The position numbers and the translations under genes are program-made. From positions 1-64,000 of the forward strand of contig JASJCB010000055.1 of assembly GCA_030066195.1 (NCBI GenBank): 64,000 nucleotides of DNA. Direction: 5' to 3'. The first letter of the stretch is position 1, and every line of letters starts with the position of its first letter. Positions 43,186 to 54,999 of the stretch are shown piece by piece. Source of the stretch: Acidobacteriota bacterium. Its GTDB lineage: Bacteria > Acidobacteriota > Holophagae > Acanthopleuribacterales > Acanthopleuribacteraceae. Below the pieces are notes generated by a model. It was not told the DNA's origin and did not search any database. It saw only the letters and a program-made list of their open reading frames with translations.

Positions 43186-43700
43186 CCCCTTGCTTCGCTT
43201 TGAAAAAGTGAGAGCGGCCGGGGCGACCCCTTGTTTCGCGCTGAAAAAGCGAGAGCGGCCGGGGCGTCCCCTTGTTTCGCGCTGAAAAAGCGAGGGTGGC
43301 CGGGGCGACCCCTTGCTCCGCGTTGGAAAAGCGAGGGCGGCCGGGGCGACCCCCTGTTTCGCGCTGAAAAAGCGAGGGTGGCCGGGGCGACCCCTTGTTT
43401 CACTCTGAATAAGCGAGGGCGGCCGGGACGACCCCTTGCTTCGCGCTGAAAAAGCGAGGGTGGCCGGGGCGCCCCCTTGCTTCGCGCTGAAAAAGCGAGG
43501 GTGGCCGGGGCGACCTCATGCTTAGCGCTGAAAAAGCGAGGGCGGCCGGGGCGACCCCTTGTTTCGCGCTGAAAAAGCGCGGGTGGCCGGGGCGACCCCT
43601 TGTTTCGCGCTGAAAAAGCGCGGGTGGCCGGGGCGACCCCTTGTTTCACTCTGAATAATCGAGGGCGGCCGGGGCGACCCCTTGTTTCGCGCCGAAAGAG
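43186..43700. repeat. Twelve tandem copies of a 41-bp repeat
   Basis: The unit is GCGCTGAAAAAGCGAGGG followed by (C/T)GGCCGGGGCGACCCC and TTGTTTC, repeated about twelve times with scattered substitutions but no length change. Each unit contains two mini-hairpins, CGCT..AGCG and GGGG-CGA-CCCC. Because 41 is not a multiple of three, the reading frame rotates every unit; the long open frames through the array are a by-product. It lies between the promoter of the small cysteine protein and the acnA terminator. Confidence 0.92.
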
Positions 43701-43713
43701 GCAGGCCCAACAA

Positions 43714-43743
43714 AAAAAGCCCGCGACGGAGCGCGGGCTTTTT
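43714..43743 (-). terminator. Terminator of acnA (can work in both directions)
   Basis: Twelve-base stem AAAAAGCCCGCG/CGCGGGCTTTTT with a six-base loop, 20 bp after the acnA stop; T runs exist on both strands. Confidence 0.88.
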
Positions 43744-43763
43744 ACTCAGTTCAGCTATTGGCT

Positions 43764-46445
<2,682 letters not shown>

Positions 46446-46978
46446 AGGGTTCTCCTCTCCAAGTAAGCTCGATGTTTTTATCCGGTCTGAAACCTAAGGC
46501 AGTGCATCCTAAACCATCGGTCGATTCGATGATTGGATAAGCGTAAACCGCCTATCTTAGCAGTTCACGGACAAAGGTGAAGAGAAAAAGCGCCGCGGGG
46601 TGAGGACAACCGCAAGAACCTTGAAGAAAAAAGATAAGGTGAACGGAGTCTTGGATCAACACCTTCGGCCCCATCGCGGTAACTCTCGGCAATGGTGCAA
46701 AATACAGCGCCTTGGGTGTTTCGTCGAGTTCATACTCGGGGCTCGAAATGATGACTCCAAGGGAGCCTCCGGTAGAAATGTTAAAAAAATGTGAGCTTTT
46801 TCCCCGGAAAAATCCGCTGGTGTTGGTAGGAGCTTCATCTTTTATTTCGTCATGTCATCTTTTTTGCTCTAACCGGTTCAGTAATTGAAGCAGATAATTT
46901 CTAACCGCTGAATAGACCGGTATTTCCAAGACATATCCCATTCAAGTTGAAAATAACTGAACAAAAAGGAGCTTGATT
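46446..46978. other. Intergenic interval between divergent acnA and the giant secreted protein gene
   Basis: No normal gene. On the minus strand a frame is open from about 46854 to 46552 but has no start codon near its beginning. Its translation looks protein-like in places (ISSPEYELDETPKALYFAP), so it may be a coding remnant or a repeat. The regulatory signals of both flanking genes must also lie here; I could not place a convincing promoter. Confidence 0.35.
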
Positions 46979-49900
46979 ATGTTTCTCCATGGTGAAAACC
47001 TTGGTGTATCTACTTTTGTTTTTCAACGAACCTTGGAATTATCATTCTCTAAAAAAATAACTTACCTCATTCTATTTCTTTTCTGCGCGCTTGGCAGTGG
47101 TCTGGTATATGGCCAGGGAACACCTGTCGATCCAACCCAATTGGTCGAATCGAACCGGCCCGGTTTGGAAGACGTTTTCTGTACGACAGCATCGCCCGGT
47201 CTTTTAGCCTGGTGGCCTCTCAACGAAAACGAAGGAACACGGGCCGCCGATTTGGTCCAGGGTTTGGACGCGACCTTGCAGGGTGAATCGATGCCGGGGG
47301 CTGAAGGACGCGTCGGCGGTGCGGTTTCTTTGAACAGGTCCTTTGTCGAAGTGAGCAGCAGCCCCGTTTTGAATTTCGGCGCGGGTGATTTCAGTATAGA
47401 TATTTGGCTGCGGACGGAACAGAGAGGAGGCGTGATTACCATTATCGATAAACGCCGTGTGGATGAAGCCGTCGTGGGTTACAGTTTGTTCCTCTTTAAT
47501 GGGAACCTGAGTTTCCAATTGGCTGACGGCATGCACACCAATTTCAGTTCCGATATTTTCGTCGCCGACGGCGAATGGCATCATCTGGCGGTGACGGTGG
47601 ATCGTGACCGTGAAGGCAGTTTCTATCTTGACGGGGTTTTACGAGATACGTTCGACCCGACCGAGCACATGGGTTCATTGGACAACGATCTCCCATTGCG
47701 TTTCGGGGCGCTTTCAACGGGTAATTCCGGTGTATTAAGCGGCACGATCGACGAAGTCGCCCTGTACAACAGGGAATTGAGTCCCATGGAAATAGCCGCC
47801 GTCCATCAGGCGGGCCCGTGGGGAAGATGCCCCGAACTGAATCGGGATATCAAACCGATTCAACTCCAATCACGCGCCGTCGAACCGGAAGAGGGCGTTG
47901 CGCCGGAACTGGTCGAAAGCGTTGCCGCGGCGTGGCAGGAAGGTAGAACACGCTTCTTCCTGATTGCCCAGCTCACGGCGCCTATTCAATCCGACTTCTT
48001 GCCGCGTTTGGAACGAGACGGCGTAAGGTCCGCTGTTTATCTTCACGATACAAACTGGATCCTGGGCCTCGACCTGATCGAGGACGTTTCCGCCATGCTC
48101 ATGAAAGTCCGGCGCGTTACCGGTGCAAGGGCCCTGACTTCCTTACTGCCGACCGATAAAGCCTCGGCTGAAACCATTGAAGGCGTGTTCGAGTCATGGG
48201 TCGCCGATGAGAACGGCCTTCTAACCATGACCGTCAGCTTTTTCCCGCAAACGCCCGAAGATGCGATCCAGGCTTTGCTCTCTACCGTGCACGTCGGGGC
48301 CGGCGAGCCGGAACAGGTCGGCCCCAATGTGTGGGTCGTCTCAATCCAAAACGACGCCGTTGCCACCATCATTGCCGACGGCGATGTCGTTTTTCTGGAA
48401 CCGGGTCCCCGCCCCGCGGAACCCTTGATGGATGACGCCCGCCTGGCGATCGGCGCCGATGCCGTGCAGCGGATCGACCCTCTTGCCGTAGCTCAACCGG
48501 TTACCTATAACGGCTATACCGGGAAAGATATCCGGCTGTCCAACAGCGAGGGCCTGTTGAAGAATCACCCCGATTTCAAAGATAACAATGGTCAGGATCG
48601 CTGGCTTTCCGGTGTCTCATCGGGTGATAATCACGGCGCGATGACGGCCGGGATCATCATGGGTAACGGCGCCCACAGCGCGGGGGTGGATGATAACGGC
48701 AACCCCAACGGCGGCAGGCCCTTTCAGTATCGAGGAATTGCCCCGGAAGCGATCATGGATATTTACTTTAACGATCCCGATGTCAGTAACTTCTCTTTTA
48801 TCTACAGCCGGCAATACACGAGCGGTGCGGCCGGTCTCGACAACAGCATTCGGGGCGATTATCTTGTCGGCGGAAAACAGCGCTTTTTCCTTCCGCATGT
48901 TTATGGCGCCGGGAATGAAGGCCTGGTGCATCAATATGGAGACCCTGACGATATCGGTTATTACTCCCTGTGGAACGTCGCAAAGAATAAAATCAATGTC
49001 GGCAATATCTCCGATGAAGATCTCGGCTTTCAGGGCAGCAGCATTGGACCTACGCTCGACGGACGTACGAAACCCGATGTGGTTGCGCCCGGCACCAAAC
49101 ACATCTATCCCGATATTGCCGAGGTTGCGGTCGAGATCGATCGCGTCCAATTGATCCTTAACAAGGCCATTCAAATGGAATGGAATTTCGACACACTCGG
49201 GACCGGCTGGACACAGGGGTGGACCGAGGAACCCTGGTGGACCATTCGCCACATCGGCCCGGTTACGCAGCATCCCGTCAGCCCCGGAATTTATGCCCTG
49301 CGTTTCCCCCTGATTCCCCACCAGGCAAAGAACGGATTGGTCGGGACGATTGAAGATCCCGCCGGACTCCCATTGAACATCAAAGGAAGTGTCAATCACA
49401 AAATCTCGATTCGGTATAGGGTGACGGAGGTCCCCAGATGGAACCGGCCGACAGCCGGGGCACGACTTCGCTGGGCGCCTAATGATCATACGGTTTATAC
49501 TAACTACAAAGACCTTGACTTTCCCGTCATAACCGACGGCAATTACCACGAGGCCGTCATCGATCTGAGCAACGTACCGGATTGGCACAATGCGCCCGGA
49601 AGTATTAAAATCCTCCAAATTGTGCCTATCGGGGTACCGCCGTCCCAAATGAAGGTGCCCCGCGCGGGCAAGAGCTACGGCGGGGCCGGCGGCTCTTCCG
49701 CCTCAGCGCCCGTGGTGACCGGCAGCATCGCTGTCTTGATCGATCAACTCAAGCGCGATTACGGCGTCATTCCCGGCGATCATTCGCCCTCGCCTTTTTG
49801 GACCGGAGCGGGCGGGGCCGGCAACGGCGTCCCTTATCCCTCCACATTCCGGGGTTTGCTCGCCCACACCGCAAAGGATCTGGCCGCGGTGCCTCATCCC

Positions 49901-52900
49901 CGGCATCCCGATAATCCCGATACGCTCGAAGTGACGAATTATCACAAGGGACCCGACTATGTGACCGGCTACGGCGTCATCCAATTGGACGAAGCTTCCC
50001 GCCTGGTGAAAGAACACGCTTCCGCGACCGGGGCCTACATCATCGAAAACGAACTGTCGGCCGGGTTGCATGCTTACCAGATTCAGGTGCCCGCGAGTCC
50101 CGCCCGGCCGCTCAAGGTAACGCTGGCTTGGGATGATCCCGGCCATACCGCCATCATCAATCAGCAGACTTCCGTGCTGGACAACGATCTCCGCCTGGTC
50201 GTTTTGGACCCCGACAGCAATGTAAAACGACCCTGGACATTGACTCCGCCCACCTACCACAAACAACAGGGGCAAACCAATCCGGTCGATATCGTACCCG
50301 CGGAACAAAACCGAGACAATACGATCGACAACCTGGAACAGGTTTATGTCGAAAACCCCAAGCCGGGAACCTGGACCGTTCTGGTGGATGTCAAGAGCTG
50401 GGGGGCTTCCGGCAGTCAGAAATACTCGCTCTTCCTGGGCGGGCCGGCCGCCGCTGCCGGCAACTTATGCGACGGCAAGGTAACCTGGGTTTCCGATCGA
50501 ACCGGCAGTAACCAGATCTATATCCAAGAAGTCAATCAACCCAATACGCCGAAAAAACTGACGACCTATCGATCACGCCATCCCAGTTTTTCGCCTGACG
50601 GTCGGTACATCGTCCATATCGAAGACGATATTCTCTGTGGTAATGACGTGGGCAAACTGAGGGTGATGGACAACAACGGAACCGTGCAGTTTGCCGATCA
50701 CGGCTTGAACATGCCGAATATATCCGCGAGGCAGTTGGGCTACCCTCAGTGGGATAAGGAAGGCAAACGCATCCTCTTCACATTTTGGAATGACTGGGGC
50801 CCGGGCCGGGGTCTCGCTATCGCCGAACTGACCGGCGGACCCTATGATTTTTCAAACCGCACCTACAAGGTAATCGTTCCAAACTATGCCGATCCGTTGT
50901 TGAACCCGGACAACTTAAGAGCCACCGATGCGGAGTTCTCACCTGACGGCCGCTATATCTATTTCCATGCGGACACGCCCTGGCTGAGCGGAGGACTCTT
51001 TCGGGTCGAAGCCGGCGGCGGCATTCCCGTCCGGCTGAAGGGAGACGGCTTCCCCATTCATCGCGCCTTCCAACTCTCGGTGTCTACCGATGGAAAGCAG
51101 TTACTCTACAACTCGGAACTCTATCGGGACGACCCCGTGGCCTTTTTGGATGAAGAACTGATTCATCTGGGCCTGAATACGGGCGTAACCCGGCAAATCA
51201 GCAAAGAAACCGGAAACCAATATGCCAATTGGGCCGTCGGCGGCCGCGGTGAGTTTGCGCTCCAATCCAGCCTTACGGCAGGTTCCCTCCAAAACCTCTT
51301 TCTCCAGGAGAACGGGGTGAGGATGCCCCTGGATGTCGGCGGCTCATCGAGCAACGATCATTCGCCCAGTTGGTGGAAATCGGCGCCCGACAGCGCCGAT
51401 CTCCCGAAGATGAAGACCTATTGTACGGACGATCCCAAAGCGGTGACCTTAACGATCTGCAACGGCGACCCCAACAACAGCCATGACTACACCTATGTCT
51501 TCAGCGGAACCAATCCCGGCCCCGGTCAAGACGTGCCGGGACCCGGTCAGTTTATCTACAAGGATGCCAACCCAATCACCGTGCCGGCGGGATCATGTGT
51601 CAATGTTACCGTAGAGATCGTCATGCCGTCCGGCTTCACCAGCCCGGGTCAAACGGCGGGCTACCGGGTAGATCTCCGCAACGAGGATACCGGCTATCGC
51701 TTTTCCGAAACGGGGGGCTTGCGCTATCGCGGTACCTATATCTGTCCGGTTGTCGTCAACAACCCGGTTAGTTCAACCAACCTGGTGATCACAAATATCG
51801 GCGGTGTTGTGTTTGCCGCCGACTATGAGGTCAACCTGATACCGCCGGGCGACGGTGAACGTTACCGGATCGGCAGCCTGAACGGTAACGAGCCGGGCGT
51901 ACCGGTAACGGGTCGGTTGAACTTGGAGCCGGGCGCCTCTACCGAGATTGCCGTTGACACGAGATTCAGTGCCTACGAGCCTAATTGCGCCTTCGACCTG
52001 GTTTTTTCGATCGGCGAGGGTGAGGACGGCAGCCTTGTCGAGGTTGACTCGGTACCGTTGCGGACGCCGCCGCTTGAACGGAACATTCCGCCGACATTCG
52101 TATTCTCTGAACCGGAAACCGAGCAAATTGCCGATAAATTCCTGGTCATCGAGTGGTCGGATGAAGACCCGGACGATAACGCCGGCATCTCACTGTGGTA
52201 CGGACCGGATATGCAGGGTTCGGACCTCGTTCCGATCGTATCCGGCCTTGCCGAAAATCCCGATGAAGGCGGCGATCGCTGGTTCTGGGGAACCGAATCG
52301 GTGCCCGAGGGAACCTGGTATCTGTATGCAACGATTCAGGACCGGCTCAACCCGGTGGTCACCGTCCTGCGAGAACAGCCCGTTATCATTCAACGCGGCG
52401 GCCAAACCAATTTGGATTTCAATACGCGGTGGGTGCCGCACGTCACTCGCCTCAGCGCAGATTTCCAAACCCGCTTGATTATCACCAATACAAGGGAAGA
52501 GGCGGGAAGCCTGACCCTTCATCCCTACCTGACCGATGGGACGGGTTTGGAATCGGTAACGCTGAATCTGGAAGGCGGTACTTTCCAAGAGATCGCGACA
52601 ACGGCCCTTTTCGGTGATCAGGACGTCAGTCATTTTTCCATCAGCGGTGATGACTTCTTGACCGTGACTACGGCATACCGGGTTGCCGATGCTTTGCCCG
52701 GCGGTACCGCCCATGTCCAGGAAGCAACCGGCGCGGGCACCATGTTTTCGCTCTATGAGGGCGAGCGGGATCGGGTATGGGACGGTCTCTCGATCATCAA
52801 TACGGGAACCCGTCCTGCAACCATCGAGGGCTTGCGTTACGACGCCGCCGGCAACCAGGTCAGTCATCGACTCATTGAAACCGACTTGGAGCCCTATTCC

Positions 52901-53692
52901 CGCAAGTTGCTGGCCTTCAGTTCATTCTTCGAGGATCGGCCGGATGAACGCGTGCTTATTCGTTCCTCCGAACCGGCGTATATTGTCTTTCTCCGCGGGG
53001 CCGCGGACAACAATCCGGGATACTTGTACCAAACGGAGTCCCTGGGTGTGCACGGAGATGACAGCCCGCGTTGGTTGCCGCATATCACCCGGGAAGGCGC
53101 CGGATTCGACACCACATTGCTGATGACCAATCTCGGTGAAACAACCTGTACCATGCGATTGACGCCCTACCACAGGGACGGCAGCTTCTCCCCGCCTCGT
53201 GAGTTCGAGATTCCCGCCGGGGGTTTCTTGAACTTCGACAGCTATGAGCTGTTCGAGGGGTTGAGTGTAAGTCACCTGTTTGTAGAAGGACCGGGCATAT
53301 GTACGGTCACCGCGGCGTACCGCGCGGCCGGACAGGCGGGCGGCAGCGCTCATGTCCAGGACACCGCGATTACCGGCACCGAATTCAGACTCCAACAAGC
53401 CGAGTGGGACACGGTTTGGGACGGTATGGCCGTCGTCAACCTGGGCAATGAGCCCGCGCTGATCGAAGGTATCCGTTACGATGCGTCCGGCCGGGAAACC
53501 TTCCGGTCAACCATCGAGTCGGACCTCACACCCAAGGCAAAGGCGCTGCTTGATTTTTCAACCTTCTTTGAAGATCGACCCGGAGAGCAGATCGTCATAC
53601 GGTCCAGTCAGCAGTCGAGTATTCTTTTTCTGAGAGGCTCGCGCGACGGCCGGTACCTCTACCGGACCGCGCCGCTCGTCACCAAACCGTAA
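46979..53692 (+). CDS. Giant secreted multidomain protein: LamG, subtilase-like, beta-propeller, C-terminal repeats
   Basis: 2238 residues with a signal segment (ITYLILFLFCALGSGLVYG). Residues 65-280 form a LamG/concanavalin-like domain (GDFSIDIWLRTE, GEWHHLAVTVDRD). A subtilase-like domain follows, with His near 551 (DNHGAMTAGI), the oxyanion Asn near 644 (GAGNEG) and Ser near 904 (GSSASAPVVTG). The catalytic Asp is not at its usual place: IRLSNSEGLLKNHPDF has Ser/Asn-Ser-Glu where D-T-G or D-D-G is expected. Next are a jelly-roll (about 1007-1160), a TolB-like propeller (SFSPDGRYIVH, 1165-1480) and two C-terminal repeats (about 1812-2025 and 2028-2237), each with WxPHxTR, TTAYR, AHVQ and SFFEDRP. 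ATG at 46979 has AAGGAG 7 bases upstream. Likely surface or secreted; activity uncertain. Confidence 0.88.
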   Translation: MFLHGENLGVSTFVFQRTLELSFSKKITYLILFLFCALGSGLVYGQGTPVDPTQLVESNRPGLEDVFCTTASPGLLAWWPLNENEGTRAADLVQGLDATLQGESMPGAEGRVGGAVSLNRSFVEVSSSPVLNFGAGDFSIDIWLRTEQRGGVITIIDKRRVDEAVVGYSLFLFNGNLSFQLADGMHTNFSSDIFVADGEWHHLAVTVDRDREGSFYLDGVLRDTFDPTEHMGSLDNDLPLRFGALSTGNSGVLSGTIDEVALYNRELSPMEIAAVHQAGPWGRCPELNRDIKPIQLQSRAVEPEEGVAPELVESVAAAWQEGRTRFFLIAQLTAPIQSDFLPRLERDGVRSAVYLHDTNWILGLDLIEDVSAMLMKVRRVTGARALTSLLPTDKASAETIEGVFESWVADENGLLTMTVSFFPQTPEDAIQALLSTVHVGAGEPEQVGPNVWVVSIQNDAVATIIADGDVVFLEPGPRPAEPLMDDARLAIGADAVQRIDPLAVAQPVTYNGYTGKDIRLSNSEGLLKNHPDFKDNNGQDRWLSGVSSGDNHGAMTAGIIMGNGAHSAGVDDNGNPNGGRPFQYRGIAPEAIMDIYFNDPDVSNFSFIYSRQYTSGAAGLDNSIRGDYLVGGKQRFFLPHVYGAGNEGLVHQYGDPDDIGYYSLWNVAKNKINVGNISDEDLGFQGSSIGPTLDGRTKPDVVAPGTKHIYPDIAEVAVEIDRVQLILNKAIQMEWNFDTLGTGWTQGWTEEPWWTIRHIGPVTQHPVSPGIYALRFPLIPHQAKNGLVGTIEDPAGLPLNIKGSVNHKISIRYRVTEVPRWNRPTAGARLRWAPNDHTVYTNYKDLDFPVITDGNYHEAVIDLSNVPDWHNAPGSIKILQIVPIGVPPSQMKVPRAGKSYGGAGGSSASAPVVTGSIAVLIDQLKRDYGVIPGDHSPSPFWTGAGGAGNGVPYPSTFRGLLAHTAKDLAAVPHPRHPDNPDTLEVTNYHKGPDYVTGYGVIQLDEASRLVKEHASATGAYIIENELSAGLHAYQIQVPASPARPLKVTLAWDDPGHTAIINQQTSVLDNDLRLVVLDPDSNVKRPWTLTPPTYHKQQGQTNPVDIVPAEQNRDNTIDNLEQVYVENPKPGTWTVLVDVKSWGASGSQKYSLFLGGPAAAAGNLCDGKVTWVSDRTGSNQIYIQEVNQPNTPKKLTTYRSRHPSFSPDGRYIVHIEDDILCGNDVGKLRVMDNNGTVQFADHGLNMPNISARQLGYPQWDKEGKRILFTFWNDWGPGRGLAIAELTGGPYDFSNRTYKVIVPNYADPLLNPDNLRATDAEFSPDGRYIYFHADTPWLSGGLFRVEAGGGIPVRLKGDGFPIHRAFQLSVSTDGKQLLYNSELYRDDPVAFLDEELIHLGLNTGVTRQISKETGNQYANWAVGGRGEFALQSSLTAGSLQNLFLQENGVRMPLDVGGSSSNDHSPSWWKSAPDSADLPKMKTYCTDDPKAVTLTICNGDPNNSHDYTYVFSGTNPGPGQDVPGPGQFIYKDANPITVPAGSCVNVTVEIVMPSGFTSPGQTAGYRVDLRNEDTGYRFSETGGLRYRGTYICPVVVNNPVSSTNLVITNIGGVVFAADYEVNLIPPGDGERYRIGSLNGNEPGVPVTGRLNLEPGASTEIAVDTRFSAYEPNCAFDLVFSIGEGEDGSLVEVDSVPLRTPPLERNIPPTFVFSEPETEQIADKFLVIEWSDEDPDDNAGISLWYGPDMQGSDLVPIVSGLAENPDEGGDRWFWGTESVPEGTWYLYATIQDRLNPVVTVLREQPVIIQRGGQTNLDFNTRWVPHVTRLSADFQTRLIITNTREEAGSLTLHPYLTDGTGLESVTLNLEGGTFQEIATTALFGDQDVSHFSISGDDFLTVTTAYRVADALPGGTAHVQEATGAGTMFSLYEGERDRVWDGLSIINTGTRPATIEGLRYDAAGNQVSHRLIETDLEPYSRKLLAFSSFFEDRPDERVLIRSSEPAYIVFLRGAADNNPGYLYQTESLGVHGDDSPRWLPHITREGAGFDTTLLMTNLGETTCTMRLTPYHRDGSFSPPREFEIPAGGFLNFDSYELFEGLSVSHLFVEGPGICTVTAAYRAAGQAGGSAHVQDTAITGTEFRLQQAEWDTVWDGMAVVNLGNEPALIEGIRYDASGRETFRSTIESDLTPKAKALLDFSTFFEDRPGEQIVIRSSQQSSILFLRGSRDGRYLYRTAPLVTKP

Positions 53693-53713
53693 GCCGGGGG
53701 ATACCTGAGCCAA

Positions 53714-53741
53714 GGGGGAAACGCTGTTTCCCCCTACTTTT
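53714..53741 (+). terminator. Terminator of the giant secreted protein gene
   Basis: Perfect nine-base stem GGGGGAAAC-GCT-GTTTCCCCC followed by TACTTTT, 21 bp after the stop codon. Confidence 0.8.
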
Positions 53742-53861
53742 CGTCCCCTGATCGAACTTTTCAAAAAAAGTGGAAAAAATTTGTGAGATATTGCCGCGCC
53801 GTGCATTGTAATAGGTGCAGGACGCGGGAAGAACCCGCGCCGAACTAGAGGTTCCGGCCGG

Positions 53862-54500
53862 ATGAACAGTCAACCACATATGCTCGACGAAGACGGACAA
53901 GTCGTCGGTTTCGACGAAATCTACGACCGTCACTTCAGAGACATCTTCAATTACATCTTGCGGCGAACGGCGAATGTGTCCGAAAGCGAAGACCTGACCG
54001 CTCAGGTCTTCTTCCTGGCCATGCGTCACGCCTGCAAGCAGCGTCGCAAGCCCACGCGTATCCCGGCGTGGTTGTTTCGCATTGCTACCAACGAGGTCAA
54101 CGCCTGGTTCCGCACCCAAAAACGGCGTCCCTGGGCGGCATCGTTGGCCGATGACGACAGCGCCCTTCAGCTACAAGACAAGGAAGCGGCCGATGCGGAA
54201 CAAGACCTGTTGCAAAACCAGGTCTTCCTGCAACTGAACGCCGCCTTGCGAACGCTCAAGCCGGACGACCAGACGGTGATCGCCTTGCGCTACTTCGAAC
54301 AGAAACCGTTCGAGGAAGTGGCGAACATCCTGGGGAAACGGGTCGGCGCGGTTACCATGAAAACCAAACGCGCCCTTGCCAAACTTCAAACCGAACTGAC
54401 CAGACGGGGGTTCAGCCATGAACGAATTCGAGAAGGATTTGCACGATCTTCCCAAACCGGATATCGACGTGCCGATCTACCGGCAGAATCTACGCCGTAA
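53862..54500 (+). CDS. ECF-family RNA polymerase sigma factor
   Basis: A 212-residue sigma-70 family protein with only regions 2 and 4. Region 2: FDEIYDRHFRDIFNYILRR, then DLTAQVFFLAM and WLFRIATNEVNAWFR. Region 4: LRTLKPDDQTVIALRYFEQ and FEEVANILGKRVGAVTMKTKRAL. It should direct polymerase to a small stress or envelope regulon. The next gene overlaps its 3' end by 83 bp, unusually deep, and encodes a membrane protein that fits an anti-sigma factor. The C-terminal 30 residues beyond region 4 are read from the overlap and are probably unstructured. Confidence 0.93.
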   Translation: MNSQPHMLDEDGQVVGFDEIYDRHFRDIFNYILRRTANVSESEDLTAQVFFLAMRHACKQRRKPTRIPAWLFRIATNEVNAWFRTQKRRPWAASLADDDSALQLQDKEAADAEQDLLQNQVFLQLNAALRTLKPDDQTVIALRYFEQKPFEEVANILGKRVGAVTMKTKRALAKLQTELTRRGFSHERIREGFARSSQTGYRRADLPAESTP

Positions 54501-54966
54501 CCTGATGCGCGCCGTGCCGGTTGCTCAAGTGGAGCGACCCTCGTGGTTCGCGCTGGGTGCGGTTTCGTTTTGCGCGGGCCTGTTCGGCGTGTTGTCGGTG
54601 CTGTTTGTCGCGCGTCCCGAGGTGCCGTCCCGCCTCAATCAAATCGTTGCGGGCGCTCCCGTGGAAACGCCCGCGCCCTCGGGCAATCCGGTCGTCATTC
54701 CCAACCTGCCCGAGGACACGGCGGCCCGCTATCGCGTTGCCGCGGACGGCCTGCTGGCCGATCAGCGTTTGACCAGTGATGCCGATCGCGCCTTTATCGA
54801 ATACCACATGCGTCGCGAGAACCCCGACGGGCGCAAGCCGCGCATTATGTCGATCAAGGAAGAAGGCGTGCTTTCCATCCGTCGTTACATCACCGACGAC
54901 GGTCGGGAAATGGTGGTCTACACTCGTCTTGTAGACGGCGAATCTGAAAAGGAACAAATTTACTGA
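54418..54966 (+). CDS. Putative single-pass membrane anti-sigma factor
   Basis: A 182-residue protein with a cytoplasmic N-terminus of about 45 residues, one transmembrane helix (FALGAVSFCAGLFGVLSVLFVA) split here as FALGAVSFCAGLF and GVLSVLFVA, and a periplasmic domain of about 110 residues. Its start (NEFEKDLHDLPKPD) resembles short anti-sigma domains, but no zinc HxxxCxxC motif is present. Overlap with the sigma gene implies coupled, balanced synthesis. The anti-sigma call is from topology and position; no family was recognised by sequence. Confidence 0.65.
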   Translation: MNEFEKDLHDLPKPDIDVPIYRQNLRRNLMRAVPVAQVERPSWFALGAVSFCAGLFGVLSVLFVARPEVPSRLNQIVAGAPVETPAPSGNPVVIPNLPEDTAARYRVAADGLLADQRLTSDADRAFIEYHMRRENPDGRKPRIMSIKEEGVLSIRRYITDDGREMVVYTRLVDGESEKEQIY

Positions 54967-54999
54967 GATCAAAGATCCTGAAGGATCACGGAGGTTACC

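Noticed and set aside
43143..43713. Arg/Pro-rich open frames through the 41-bp repeats
   Set aside because: Because 41 is not divisible by three, the frame rotates each unit and any strand stays open by lack of stop triplets. There is no ribosome site.
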